A stretch of 64,000 bases of DNA, from contig JBCFYV010000012.1 in assembly GCA_039000515.1 (NCBI GenBank), positions 2,510,005 to 2,574,004 of the forward strand, given 5' to 3'. Made by a program: the position numbers and the translations under genes. Source of the DNA: Timema cristinae. Its lineage: Eukaryota > Arthropoda > Insecta > Phasmatodea > Timematidae. The notes below the pieces were generated by a model. That model was not told the origin of the DNA, searched no databases, and saw only the letters and a list, made by a program, of their open reading frames with translations. How positions within the stretch are numbered: position 1 is the first letter of the stretch; each line of letters begins with the position of its first letter. Positions 1-10,140 of this stretch are shown piece by piece.

Positions 1-1237
1 ATAATCGATCTCGACGTTTCTTTCCTTGTCAATGGTTATGATGTTGGCAAACTCCCCGTACACGATAGAGTTGACGGTTTCGGTGAGAGCTCTGGTGAAG
101 CTCACTTCGATGCTCAGAGAGCCATGCCTCGTCAAATTCCAATGCGATGTCATGTGGGTGGACAGATTTGGTGTGAGATCGAGAGCCATGAGATTATATG
201 GTTTAGGGAAGACTTCCCGTGTGATGCCGCTACCTTCGTTCATGAAATGGATACCCATTCCAGAATCAATGTGTTGTAGGACATGACAAGAGTTCGTTTG
301 AAAAATCGGGCTGTAGCGGTTTCGACGGAACTTGTTCCCCGTCCACGTACAGCGAGAAATGGTTCATGCCGTAGGTTTGGAAGTTGAACGGGTTCTTGGT
401 GGCGTTTCCGTTGAACGCCGTGTTTGATAAAATCCCACGATGCATCGGTGAATACATTGTCCAGTGATTTCCCTTGCACGCCCGTAGGAATAGTGAGTGT
501 GTTTACTTCCATACGGGTGATGGGATACTTTGCGGGGCTGACGTTTAATGCTTTGGCATGTGATAACAGTATAGAAGGTGCTACTTTGACACAACTCACT
601 AGAAGGACGGCTTCGTGGATGTGAACCTTAAAGTGAGGGAGTTCAGGGACTGCCATAAGACTAAACCCGTCTCTGGAAAGGACCAACTTGACTCTGAGTT
701 CAGTGCCGTTCAAAAGGTATTTCTCTTGGTTAAACATGTCACCGTGTAGATACCCCAAAATATCCACCGTCTTACTTTTTGCGGAGAGACTGCGACAGGC
801 CTCAAATCCCTTGTTGCCAGCGTTAGCCTCCTCAAAGATTCCGGAGCTGTCTGCGAACCACAGACCACAAGTCAAATGCGTTATTTTGGCTTAACTATTG
901 TAATTGAGCAACGTCTCTATGTACGCTCTATAAGCATACGTGTTGCTGGGCGGTGATACTAGTTTTTGGTTTAAAAATACATCCACTTCTGTGAATAGCG
1001 AATGCAACCACTTTGAAAGCACCACCGTCGGGTTTCATGATGGCAGCTCTGAATAGATCATAGTCTGGAAAAGATCGATATAGAACTTGCCTTGACGGTA
1101 ATGGTATATTCGATGGGCGAATCATCGGTGAGGAAAGAGACATGTTTGTACTGGAGCCATTGCCCACTTTCAAGACTGGTATGTATGGGTGGAACGGAAA
1201 AGAGATCGAGTTCACTGTTGGAACACTCGCAGGACAT
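1..1237 (-). pseudogene. Polinton major-capsid-like protein, broken, C-terminus at the window edge
   Basis: Minus-strand pieces in changing frames look like the double jelly-roll capsid-type protein of Polintons (the family annotated in animals as F54H12.2-like). A start codon lies at 1235-1237, opening a short Cys/Ser-rich N-terminus with ELDLF. That frame closes near 1060 and the reading continues in other frames (about 1215-928, 875-460, 457-266, then to base 1). Recognisable blocks are a 'hAKAL..akYPI' segment, 'AFNGNATKNPFNFQTYG', and a C-terminal 'YGEFANIITID' block that reaches the left edge. It would form the virion shell if Polintons make particles. At least three frame changes make it non-functional. 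It lies directly downstream of the small basic ORF. The family call rests on recognised motifs, not a search. Confidence 0.75.
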
Positions 1238-1238
1238 T

Positions 1239-1530
1239 TTAACTGAAAAAATCTACAGCTTCTTTCTTGACCTTTTTACGTCGGCCAACGACAGAAGACT
1301 GACCTTGGTGCTTCTTACAACCCCCTTTATAGCCTGCGCTGCTCATCAGTGCGTCGATCGTCTGCACCGCCTTGCGTTTCATGTTAGTTCCAGCCTCGTC
1401 GACATGGTGCCGTAGTGACTCTTTGAAAGGATGACGCTGATTGGCAACGTCGATACCCGTATGAAGCGCCTGTTTTCAAATGGCTTTAGCGCCACTTCTC
1501 AGCAACGGTATGATGCTTTTGAGTTTGGAC
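1239..1530 (-). pseudogene. Small Lys/Arg-rich Polinton ORF (possible minor virion protein), 5' end lost
   Basis: Upstream of the capsid-like gene, one minus-strand frame ends at a TAA (1239-1241) two bases before the capsid start codon. It encodes a short protein with a hydrophobic 'PLLRSGAKAI' stretch, then a basic tail (KRKAVQTIDALM, RRKKVKKEA). An in-frame TGA at 1476-1478 splits it. Small basic proteins of this kind commonly precede the capsid gene in Polintons; a DNA-condensing or minor-capsid role is inference. Its start has merged with the integrase tail, apparently through a deletion. Confidence 0.5.
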
Positions 1531-2219
1531 TCCTTTGGCCATACAGATTATCTCTGTCTTGAAGTACTTTAGTTTCTGAAACGTCGGTAGGCGCCATCTT
1601 GATATTGGAATGTTTTGCGCCGTTGTAAGCCTCGACTAGATTTTGTAGAACGTCCACATACAGATACATGTTATTTTTTTTAAAGTAGCGCCACATGCGT
1701 CCTATCAGAGTTCTATTGAATCGTTCCACGATGCTTGCCTTCACGTCCGGATTATGAGTGGTGTAGTAATGCACGCCTTCTTGCTTGAGAAATTTTCGGT
1801 CTAGACGTGCCGTGAACTATGTCCCCTTGTCCGTCTGGAGGTTTAAGGCCACTTTGTATGAAAATGTCCCGAAAGGCGTCTCTCCCGACGCTCCTGGTCT
1901 TGGACGGAAGCGTCCTCGCCTAGGCCATCTTGCTAAACACGTCGATGACGGTGAGCAAGAACACTGCACCGTCGTTGTATTTTCCGAGACGTCGCATATC
2001 ATTGAGATCGGCTTGCCATAGATCGTCAATGTTTGATGCCACGTACTTGTTGCGTGGAAACTTTTTTATCGATGGTTTGTATAAGGTATAAGCGTCCTGC
2101 ACACGGACCCATTCTCGTACTTTTTCGGGATCTTTCTTGGATACCTTTATTAGCCACGCCGTCACTGCAAACCCTGCAGGTTGAGAAGGAGCGTAGTAGA
2201 TGTCAGCTAAACGGGCCAT
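1499..2219 (-). pseudogene. Polinton retroviral-type (rve) integrase, broken and C-terminally truncated
   Basis: The first Met codon (2217-2219) overlaps the stop of the upstream ORF as TAATG. The N-terminal part includes DLWQADL, which carries the first catalytic Asp, and 'DGAVFLLTVIDVFSKMA', typical of rve integrases. A frame change follows near 1920-1990. The later part holds 'ASIVERFNRTL', with the Glu of the DDE triad, followed by 'APTDV'. A TAG lies in frame just upstream of the last block (around 1815). About 100 residues usually found after the core, a chromodomain-like tail, are missing: the frame runs into the next small ORF. It would insert Polinton DNA into host chromosomes; this copy cannot. 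Confidence 0.8.
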
Positions 2220-2868
2220 TAAGCTCTGAACGGCAGCCACCTCTTTTTATCCACCCTCTTCGGTTTCTTATTCTTAGAGCGTTTCAACGGTGTAAGTGGT
2301 TGTGGTACGGGCGTTGGATATCTAATGGGTGCCAAACGTTTCAGATTTACAATAAATTCTTTGGGAACGTTAATTTTTTGCAGCGCCATGAGAAACTCTC
2401 GCCACCCCGACGGTTCGCTGTCTTCTTGCTCTGGCCAGATCGTGGACTAAATCCACAATATTGGATCCACGGAGAGGCGTATCGTGAATACTCCCTTCTC
2501 CGTTTGAGTTCCAAGAGATGCCACCTCGGGAAATAATATGTTCTAGTAAAAGTTCAGCTTTTTTACGTGACTGTTCTGGTACAGGATTAAGTACAGCAGG
2601 GATGGGAATTACAGACACTTCTGGGTTGTGGTGGTGGGATATTTACAGATGGCGGAGGGTTTTGACTACAGTGCAGATAGTGCTGTAGCACTTGTTGCTA
2701 TAAAATCCATTTAGACTTGTCGGCAAATTTTGAAGCGAGGGTTTTTTCCATTTCCTTGTCCAACTCGGAGACTACTAGATATGTTTCTAATGCCATTTGT
2801 TGTTGGTGTTTCCTGTAACGGTGTAATTTTTCCGGGGACACCAATATCATCTTTTTCGTGTGTTTCAT
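2219..2868 (-). pseudogene. Conserved Polinton ORF of unknown function, broken
   Basis: It starts at the ATG 2866-2868, three bases after the preceding ORF's stop, and ends at a TAA (2219-2221) overlapping the integrase start. Visible blocks are an N-terminal 'KMILVSPEKL', a helical 'SELDKEMEKTL', then 'KKAELLLEHI', 'GISWNSNGEG', 'GSNIVDLVHDL', 'GWREFLMALQKINVPKEF' and a Lys/Arg-rich C-terminus. A premature TAG lies at 2698-2700 and at least one frameshift follows. I recognise the GSNIVDLV...GW.EF...L..INVP pattern as recurrent in Polintons, but I know no assigned function. Confidence 0.6.
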
Positions 2869-2871
2869 TAT

Positions 2872-3204
2872 TTACTTGTTGATTAAGTAACCAAGGACCC
2901 CACTGATTAAAGGGGCTAAAAGTAAGGGCAAGAACGCTCCTCCTTTCTGAACGAGTAGTCGTCTCTTCTTCTTCCAGCACTCTCTTCGTTTGACCAGCTT
3001 GCACCACACCTGCTTGTGAGCACGTAACTTTGTCTTCTGTGCACTTTTCAACGGCACCCACCTTTTTAAAGTATTGTAGGCACACTCGCAAACAGAGTCA
3101 ATCTCTTTTTTGTCGGCCGTTTTCAGCAAGGCCACACGTTTCTGCGGATTCATGCGATAATTCTTACGTAGCTGAGGGGACTGCTTCAGCACTTTGGGAC
3201 TCAT
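2872..3204 (-). CDS. Small basic Polinton protein with C-terminal hydrophobic segment (intact 110 aa)
   Basis: This intact 110-codon ORF lies between the ATPase (2-nt gap) and the next ORF (3-nt gap), as expected for a compact co-expressed block. It is very rich in Lys/Arg, with a middle block 'CECAYNTLKRWVPL' and a basic run 'KKKRRLLVQKGG', followed by a hydrophobic C-terminus of about 20 residues that could span a membrane. The pattern recurs in Polintons near the packaging ATPase. Function is unknown; a minor virion or membrane-associated protein is inference. It is one of only two ORFs of this element still open from start to stop. Confidence 0.6.
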   Translation of the reverse strand: MSPKVLKQSPQLRKNYRMNPQKRVALLKTADKKEIDSVCECAYNTLKRWVPLKSAQKTKLRAHKQVWCKLVKRRECWKKKRRLLVQKGGAFLPLLLAPLISGVLGYLINK

Positions 3205-3206
3205 GG

Positions 3207-3866
3207 TTATGAAATTATCTGTAATCGGGACGTGTCGGTGTTTTTATAGCTTTTTCGTAGTAGGTACACGCAGCACCCGACATTTGTGTGGGTTCTATAT
3301 CCAAACCATTCTGGTGTACCTTGTTTGAAATCTAACAATATATACCCTTGAGGAGTACTTGTAGCATCAGTGTAAGCCTCTTGTAAAACACGGGAATTTT
3401 CAGGACAGACTTGCCGTGAAAAGTGTTGAATCTGAGCTTTATCCCTGTGAATTTTAAAAAGAACGATATTATGTGCGTTTAAGGAAATGTCTCTTTGGCC
3501 CTTGCCCTGGTGAAATATATTTTTTGTAAGGTACATGACGCTAATATTTTGATGGTGGCATCCTTTGGTGGAAAGAACGACAACCATTTTGTTGGCTTCA
3601 CGCATCAGGTCGTCCAGGATAATCTGCTGTGAAGAGTCATTACAAATGTCATTCATTTCCGGCAAACCCTTACAGAATATGACTTGGGCACTTGCCCCGT
3701 CTTGTTCGAATCCCGGTTGCCATAAAGTATAATACCATGTAATTTTATCAAATTTAACGTCACACATTGTGTACAAGTGACGGATAAAGTCTGCTACAAA
3801 ATATGACTTTACACAGCCAGAAGGGCCGCTTATGATGGCCGAAAATGGACGTTTCAACTTGTCCAT
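3207..3866 (-). CDS. Polinton A32/FtsK-HerA-like packaging ATPase with altered Walker A
   Basis: The ORF is open for 219 codons. Near residue 14 is a P-loop 'GPSGCVKS': the last Gly of the consensus GxxxxGK[ST] is Val. Walker B is 'QIILDDLM' near residue 83, followed by a region with 'LSTKGCHHQNISVMYLTKN', as in the A32-type genome-packaging ATPases of Polintons and large DNA viruses. The C-terminus carries the family's 'GYILLDFKQGTPEWFGYRT'. It would pump DNA into capsids. The ORF is intact, but the Gly-to-Val change in the P-loop should impair ATP binding, so the gene is probably decaying. It heads the tightly packed ATPase - small ORF - ORF - integrase - basic ORF - capsid block. Confidence 0.85.
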   Translation of the reverse strand: MDKLKRPFSAIISGPSGCVKSYFVADFIRHLYTMCDVKFDKITWYYTLWQPGFEQDGASAQVIFCKGLPEMNDICNDSSQQIILDDLMREANKMVVVLSTKGCHHQNISVMYLTKNIFHQGKGQRDISLNAHNIVLFKIHRDKAQIQHFSRQVCPENSRVLQEAYTDATSTPQGYILLDFKQGTPEWFGYRTHTNVGCCVYLLRKSYKNTDTSRLQIIS

Positions 3867-3890
3867 AATGTTTGAGACTGAGCTTATAAG

Positions 3891-4430
3891 CTATATGAAC
3901 TTGTATTTATAGGATAGAAGGGACGTGTGGATGTAGACGTTAAAACACAAATATAACATGTTTTTACAATATTTATTTACAATGTTCAAAAGTATACACA
4001 AAGTGAAAAGTATACTTTGAATATTTACAATATATATTTTACATATGGGGGAATAGTTATCTCGGTAGTAAAGATGGTTAGTTATAATATATATATATAT
4101 ATATATAGAGGTTTTGTATTTCAAAGTAAATAAATATATATACAAACAGTTTAATATATTTGACTAGTATTAAAATAAATATATATACAAACAGTTTTAT
4201 TATATTTGACTAGAATTAAAATAAATATTTATACAAACAGTTTATTATATTTGACTAGAATTAAAATATATACAAACAACTAATTTACTAGAAAAAAATC
4301 AGGTAGGTGGAGAATAGTACTGGTGGATTAAAAAATATAAAAAATTAATCTGGGTGCATAAAAGAAATCAATAAAAAAATATGTGTGTTTTCATGCAGAA
4401 AAAATAAATAAAAAACTCAAATCTTTGAAA
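3891..4430. repeat. AT-rich spacer with (TA)n and a 45-46-bp tandem repeat
   Basis: A (TA)n run lies at 4083-4107. From about 4129 to 4280, three and a half units of 45-46 bp repeat (core 'tacaaacagtttattatat' followed by 'ttgactagaatt'). No coding sequence is visible. The region separates PolB from the late-type genes of the Polinton. All these genes lie on one strand, so promoters or terminators may sit here, but none can be pointed to. Confidence 0.8.
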
Positions 4431-7240
4431 AATGGTATGTCAGTGGAACTGTCTAGGGAGTGAAAGAAAAAAAAGGTGATTATCCAGCCCGTCTAAATGA
4501 TCACCTTTTAGTCGGGCTAGTTCGTTTACAAGGACTTTGATACCCAAACGGCAACGTATTATATACATAGGTTATCCGCCGTTTGGTGTACACGGGGCGG
4601 TAGACTTTAGTCTGAGAGACGGTACATACAGTCGCAAGACCTTTTCTTACAATTTTGTGCAGTATCTGTATGTATCTTTCCGCAGCCTGTTCTGTGACCA
4701 TCGCTTTCAAAACTTCAAAATTAACATCGTTCCGGTTGCCATAGTTTATGGTGATCCCGCGAACCTTGCTCACCATTTTTGTTTTGGCAGGATCGCCACC
4801 AACACAAACTTGGTACGCGTATTTTTTAGGACAACCAGATACAAAGGCGCTAATGTAGCTTCCCGGACCGTAATCCTGAAGTTCATAAGTGAGGTCACCT
4901 AAAAAGTCTGCGGTCCGTGGACTCCAATCGCCAATGGCGTTCTGTGAATAGATCATGATCATGATACAAAACGGTGTCCCCCAATTGTTCAAGGATGCTT
5001 TATAAGTGCAACCTAGCCATAGCAGTCGTATAGCACGCCACCACCACACTCGTGTTAAGTTAGAGCGCAACGCGTTACGCGCATCCTTGTAATTGAGGAA
5101 CATAACCTCATCATTAACATCAATGACGCTGTCCACGGTAATGTACGTATCCGTCAGGTACTTGTGGATGCCCTGATAGTCGTTAACAACGTTACGTGTG
5201 GTAAGCCGAGTCTTTGCATAACTTTCCCCATAGTGAGTTTAATATATTCTATCCAGAGTGCGGAGACCAGGGTTTTACAAACAGAGATGAAATCGAGTTT
5301 TACCCCTTCCCTTTCCTCATAATTTTGAATAAAAGCTAACTTTTCCTCTTGTGAGGTACACCACTCTGGCCATCCGCTGGCTTCTTGTTTGATTTTCAAA
5401 AAAGTATCAATGTACCCGTGTACCCGTGAAAAAATCCGACAGAACGTATCTGAAGATCATAAACAAATACATTGTACTCCCACACTTCGTGTACTGCTTC
5501 AATGGTGTAGCCTTTCTCAACTGTTTTCCGGAGGATCTCGTCAATCACCCAGACGCCTGTCAACCAGCGATCTTTTTTTCGTTGTGCTGACACACACCTT
5601 GGTTTTTCTCCTCCCCACATTTCCTGCACAAGATGAACATTAACTTGTCGTGCATCCGTGTAGGCAATACGGGCATGAATAAATACCGTGGAGGCGTCAT
5701 TGTAACTTTGGCTAAGCCTTCTGCTTGATCTATAGACGGACAATTTGGTTCCAAGTGAATTTTGCGGTGGGCGATGGGGTATTTTTTGTACTTGCAAACG
5801 TAATAATACAATGAACACACATCCAAGTACTTCATCTTCTCTCCACAAGAAAGGTCTGCATCGTGGAATAGCTTGATACATTTTGTGCGCCCGCCAAGGA
5901 ATGCATCCCTGGGGCTGAGGAGCTCTTTGGTATACACCTCGTGCCGGAGAACAAATTGTTTCAAGTCCTTGTCATTGCGTTTCATAGCATTAAACTTACA
6001 CTCCCACATCTCTACGACCGTGTAGCCGGCATTCTTAAACTTTTCCACGCAAGCCATGGTCGCTTCATAGCGCGTCTCCATGGTCCCGTGGGACTATTTT
6101 TGATAGGGGTGGTCCTGTCAGGATAACAGAGAGGGCATCCGTGCCAATAACAGCCCCAGAACTGAAATACGGTGGTGGTATCTCCAGCTTTAACAATGCC
6201 GTCTACACGTCGCCCTAACACATATTCCTCACGGCCGTTACCCGCATGAAGAATAGAGACACCGCGCTGATGGGTCTCCCAGCAGACCCATTGTACAGCG
6301 ACGTACGACTGTTGGTCTGCACACCGGTAGCCACCGTTAGGGATAATACCGATAGTATTCTCTTTAAGATGACTTCGGTGGTAAACCAACATGGTTGCTC
6401 CAGCTATCGTACACGCCCCCCTGAAAGGATCCACCTTTGCTTTCTCCATGAGCATGTCTCAAAGCTTCAGGCAGGCCTTCCGTAGGATCTCTACATCTTT
6501 CACACAATACAGTTCCAACTCGCGTTTAAAATCAAAGACATAATTTTCTTTTATCAACGTGTCATACCACTTCTCAAATTGCTCCTTTCCCTCAACCGAC
6601 ATCTACCTATGCGGTAGTCCTTCTTTGGCGGCAAGGGAGCCCTATACCCCGTGTTTTATTCTTTATTGAAAAAATGGGGGAATTGTCCCTTGGCCAAAGA
6701 CTCGCCTAAGCCGAATGTTTTTGTCATCTTGGACAACGACATGGGAGAAATTTTATCGAGTCAATATTGTGGAGCGGGCCGTAACCCATAGACATGATTT
6801 TCCCACCATTCATTATAAGCCCTGGAGTCCATTTTTTAACCTCCATCATATATTTTAAAATAAAATTTCCATCATAGCACTTCGTATTATGGCTTAGGAG
6901 GGTGATATCCTTAAATTTTGTAGCTTTAATTTGCTCTAAAAATCCAAAAAATTGGGCTATTGTGTTATCATCTTTGAATATGCGAGTCCTATCGCCCCCA
7001 CATTCTGTGCTATGATGGTCATTTACATCGATATAAACGCAGGCCTCGCAACACGTCTGCATGTCACAGGGCTAGGTTCGTGCAAGTACGTGTTGACCGC
7101 ACCTTGAAGAAGAGTTTCTTGCCTGCATTCAAAATCATAGAATACAAACATGAAATTTTCTTTTCCATTTAACAGAAACGACTAAAAGGACAATATGTAT
7201 CGCATACTTTACAAAAAAGTCTCATAACACCTATGTAGAT
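4431..7240 (-). pseudogene. Polinton protein-primed DNA polymerase B, copy 1, exonuclease to C-terminus, broken
   Basis: Read on the minus strand from 7170 to 4501, this is a family-B polymerase of the protein-primed Polinton type. The Exo I motif 'FYDFE' lies near 7140 and an Exo II-like 'LSHNTKCYDGNFIL' near 6880. A middle region with 'DPFRGACTIAGATM' and 'IIPNGGYR' lies around 6330-6450, the palm/finger parts at 5400-6080, and 'LTMGKVMQRLG' (normally the conserved KxxxN/G block) near 5220. The C-terminal part has 'ADFLGDLTYELQDYGPGSYI' and 'SKVRGITINY' (4600-4910). Many frame changes and stops make it inactive. The missing N-terminal third sits at 10141-11483 beyond a Penelope-like insertion. 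Its 3' flank matches that of copy 2 at 14253. Confidence 0.9.
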
Positions 7241-7285
7241 TTTTGAAATACATGATGAAATTGTAATAAGGAAGCAATATTAAAT

Positions 7286-7590
7286 ATATTTATAGAATTC
7301 AATATGAAATAATTACTGTAAAAACATATAATAGGAAAGAAATTATGAGAAATTTCAATCATTTTAAGTGAAATTACAAAATTTATGTGAAATTGAAAAA
7401 TTTTATCTGATATGTCAATATAAATTAATTAAATAAAAAGTTTGTTGATTATACAAATACGATTTAAGATATGAATCACAATTAAAATAACACATTAAAC
7501 AATGTGAGTCAAGGTCACAATATGATAACAAGTAAAATATGACAAGAAAACACAACTAATTAAACGTAACTAAACATAACTAAACATATA
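7286..7590 (+). repeat. Left inverted terminal repeat of the Penelope-like element
   Basis: AT-rich sequence whose reverse complement is found at 9855-10137. Blocks such as 'aattaaataaaaagtttgtt' and 'gtgagtcaaggtcacaatat' match nearly base for base. No coding sequence lies here. Confidence 0.85.
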
Positions 7591-7594
7591 TTAA

Positions 7595-9160
7595 ACCATT
7601 AAAACCTCGCTCAAAAATGCACCCCTTATAGTGTCTCCCAAGGACAGTTTCAGATTCTTCAATATGAACCCCAAAGCACCTAACTTCACTTCTCTACCCA
7701 AAATTCACCAACCCAACATCCCTATACGGCCTTTGGTCAACTATCAAAACGCTCCAGCTTACAATATCACAAAATTCTTAGCCAAAATACTACAACAGAA
7801 TTTACAACTACCTTATTCTTATAACGTTAAGAGCTCTTACAACTTAATTGATATACTGAAAAATATCCCCTTGAACAGGCAGTCAAAATTTCTTACACTG
7901 GATATCTCCAAATTATTTACAAATGTTCCTGTAAATGAAACCATTGAGATTACTACAAATATCTTAACAACCAACAACGCTTCACCTGAGTATGTCAAAC
8001 AGATCATATCCATTCTCAGAATCGTTTCTGACCAAAATTACTTTCAATTTAACAACAAAATCTACTCCCAGAAGGATTGCTTAGTCATGGGCTCTCCCAT
8101 ATCTGTTCTAATGTCTGAAATCTTCCTACAACAATATGATAACATAATACTTAATAAACTCAACACCATTTTGGATGTCAAATTCTATTGTCGTCATGTT
8201 GACGATATCCTGGTAATTTATGAACAACTTCCTAATTCTTATTCAACTGAAATAATTCAAACTATAAATGAGATTCATCCCAACCCTAAGCTCACTGTTG
8301 AAAATGAAGATAACGGCAGTATTAATTATCTTGACATTTCCATTTCCAGAAACAAGAATAACCGCTTTGAGTACAAAATTTATAGATAACCCACACACAC
8401 TGATATAATTATTCCCAATGATTCTAACCACCCCGCAACTCATAAAAGAGCTGCTTTTAACAGCCTTATATACAGATTACTTCACATACCTTTAAATAAA
8501 AAGAATTACAAACTAGAACTTAACATCATAAAACAGCTTGCCACTACTAATGGATACTCTTATTCTTTTGTGGACCGAATTCTTTAGAAACAGAAAGCTC
8601 AGTTAAAACGCATATCTACTTTAGTTCATTCCAGTGCCACGCCAAATAGTAAGACCAAATAGATTAAATTCAACTACACTGGAAAAGAAATCCATAATAT
8701 CACTAATATCTTTAAAAAAACACAAATTAAACATAGATTTTAGTACTAATAAGCAATATGAAAAAGTTTATTAATAATTCAAATTTGAATTAAATCAGTC
8801 AGTATCATATAAGTGGTGTTTATCAAATTACCTGTGAATGTAATAGTGTTTACACACGCAAAAGTGGTCGCCGAATTTCAACCAGGTTTTCTGAGCAACT
8901 AAGTGACTTCAAATATGACAGAAACAAATCCAAACTCTCTGAACATCTTAAAATTTCCGGTCATAACCCACCCTCATGGAAAAATTCACGAAACTAATTC
9001 ACAGTTAGTCCAAAGGTACAACCATGAACACTGCAGAAAACATTTTCATCCAAACTGCAATCTCAATAACAAAAATGTCCTGAATGAACAATTACATTTT
9101 GAAAACCAAACCCTCATCAACATTTTAAGGAAACAACCCCAACATACCAGATTAAAATAA
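7595..9160 (+). pseudogene. Penelope-like reverse transcriptase with GIY-YIG endonuclease remnant
   Basis: The frame opens after a TAA at 7592-7594, and the usual N-terminal region is missing. RT blocks in order: 'FTSLPKIHQPNIPIRPLV' (7695-7740), 'LTLDISKLFTNVP' with the first catalytic Asp, 'QKDCLVMGSPISVLMSEI', 'FYCRHVDDILVI' with the catalytic Asp pair, and 'NYLDISISRN'. A TAA replaces what is normally a Lys codon at 8387-8389; the frame then goes on with 'PTHTDIIIPNDSNHP', and a TAG follows near 8586. From 8820 a decayed GIY-YIG region is readable ('SVYTRKSGRRISTRF', then 'LSEHLKISGH'), ending with 'NVLNEQLHFENQTL' before a TAA at 9158-9160. The enzyme copies element RNA at nicked target DNA. 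Several stops make this copy inactive. Confidence 0.88.
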
Positions 9161-9385
9161 CCTATGTTCCTGCCCTTCCTTCCAGTAGTTAATGAACTTT
9201 TCGGGCCAGTGTCGAGAAGATTTGGACCTTCCATTTTTTCCCTTTTCTCATTACTCTTTCTAAATTTCTTTTTCTACTCTTTATTATTTTTACCATATCT
9301 ATCTAATAACAACTTAACTCTTGCATTATATCGTTTCACACTTCCTTGCTATTTTTCGTCATCTATGATTTTGCGTATGTTCTAG

Positions 9386-9854
9386 ATTATTATAACCTTA
9401 GTTTTCATTTACATAACCGTTCTCATTTTTAATCAGTTCGTTTCTGGTATTCACTCGAACTACTCACACAGGAATATTCAAATGGTAAATATGATATTTA
9501 ATTTTTATATTGGTTAATTACATAGACATTTAACATTTTCCCTTTTAGTTTTCTTTCTTGGCTAACGCCTAGTTACTTGCACCATAACTTATTGCATATT
9601 ATTTTTCTTCTTCTTTGATTTAGTCCTGATGATGGTGCCGTAGATGTGCCGAAACATGTTGTATTTTAAAGGCCGTCTCAACGACACCTATAAAGGAGCA
9701 AGGGAATTCAGATATGAAAATAGAATTCAATTTTATATCATATACTTCAACATTTTGTCAAATTTCTTAAAATATTTTAAATTTTTTCCTAATGATTCCT
9801 TGAAATTATATTAAAACTTTACTCCTCTAGTCAATCAATACAAATTTATCCATA
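9386..9854 (+). other. 3' untranslated part of the Penelope-like element
   Basis: AT-rich sequence between the coding end and the right inverted repeat. The only structured signal seen is the CTGATGA...GAAAC motif listed separately. No further gene is supported. Confidence 0.6.
9625..9665 (+). ncRNA. Possible hammerhead ribozyme core of the Penelope-like element
   Basis: CTGATGA (9626-9632) is followed by a possible stem II, GGTGC (9634-9638) with GTGCC (9646-9650), around a 7-nt loop and including two G-U pairs, then GAAAC (9651-9655). This is the order of conserved core boxes in hammerhead ribozymes, which are reported in Penelope-like elements. Stem III and the cleavage triplet are not convincing: a GTC occurs at 9622-9625 upstream and another near 9675 downstream. 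Hence low confidence. Confidence 0.35.
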
Positions 9855-10137
9855 TGGTTTAATTTATGTTTAAATATGTTTAATTAGTTGTGTTTTCTTG
9901 TCATAATTTACTTGTTATCATATTGTGACCTTGACTCACATTTTTAATTTGTTATTTTATTGTGATTCATATCTTAAATCATATTTGTATAATCAACAAA
10001 CTTTTTATTTAATTAATTTATATTGACATATAAGAGTAAAATTTTGCAATTTCACTTAAATTTTGTAATTTCACTTAAAATTTTTGTAATTTCTCACAAT
10101 GTTTTTACACTAATTATTTCATATTGAATTCTATAAA
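9855..10137 (-). repeat. Right inverted terminal repeat of the Penelope-like element
   Basis: Reverse complement of the left repeat at 7286-7590, differing by small indels, for example in the 'ttttgtaatttcacttaaa' stretch that is reiterated here. Confidence 0.85.
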
Positions 10138-10140
10138 GAT

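Larger units (their letters stand above)
7241..10140 (+). mobile_element. Penelope-like retroelement with inverted ~300-bp terminal repeats, inserted in Polinton PolB
   Basis: Comparison with the uninterrupted PolB at 17040-17075 puts the insertion between 7240 and 10141. It is flanked by an imperfect 12-bp duplication (7229-7240 and 10141-10152, 9 of 12 equal). Bases about 7286-7590 recur as the reverse complement at about 9855-10137 with high identity, both starting 'agaattcaatatgaaataat'. Inside are a reverse transcriptase and a GIY-YIG-type endonuclease remnant on the plus strand. Penelope-like elements are known to carry LTR-like repeats in direct or inverted order, so the inverted arrangement fits. 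The 7241-7285 segment has no partner on the right. Confidence 0.85.

Noticed and set aside
9164..9385. Hydrophobic 73-codon frame after the Penelope ORF
   Set aside because: Composition of T-rich sequence; lies in the element's untranslated part and matches nothing known.
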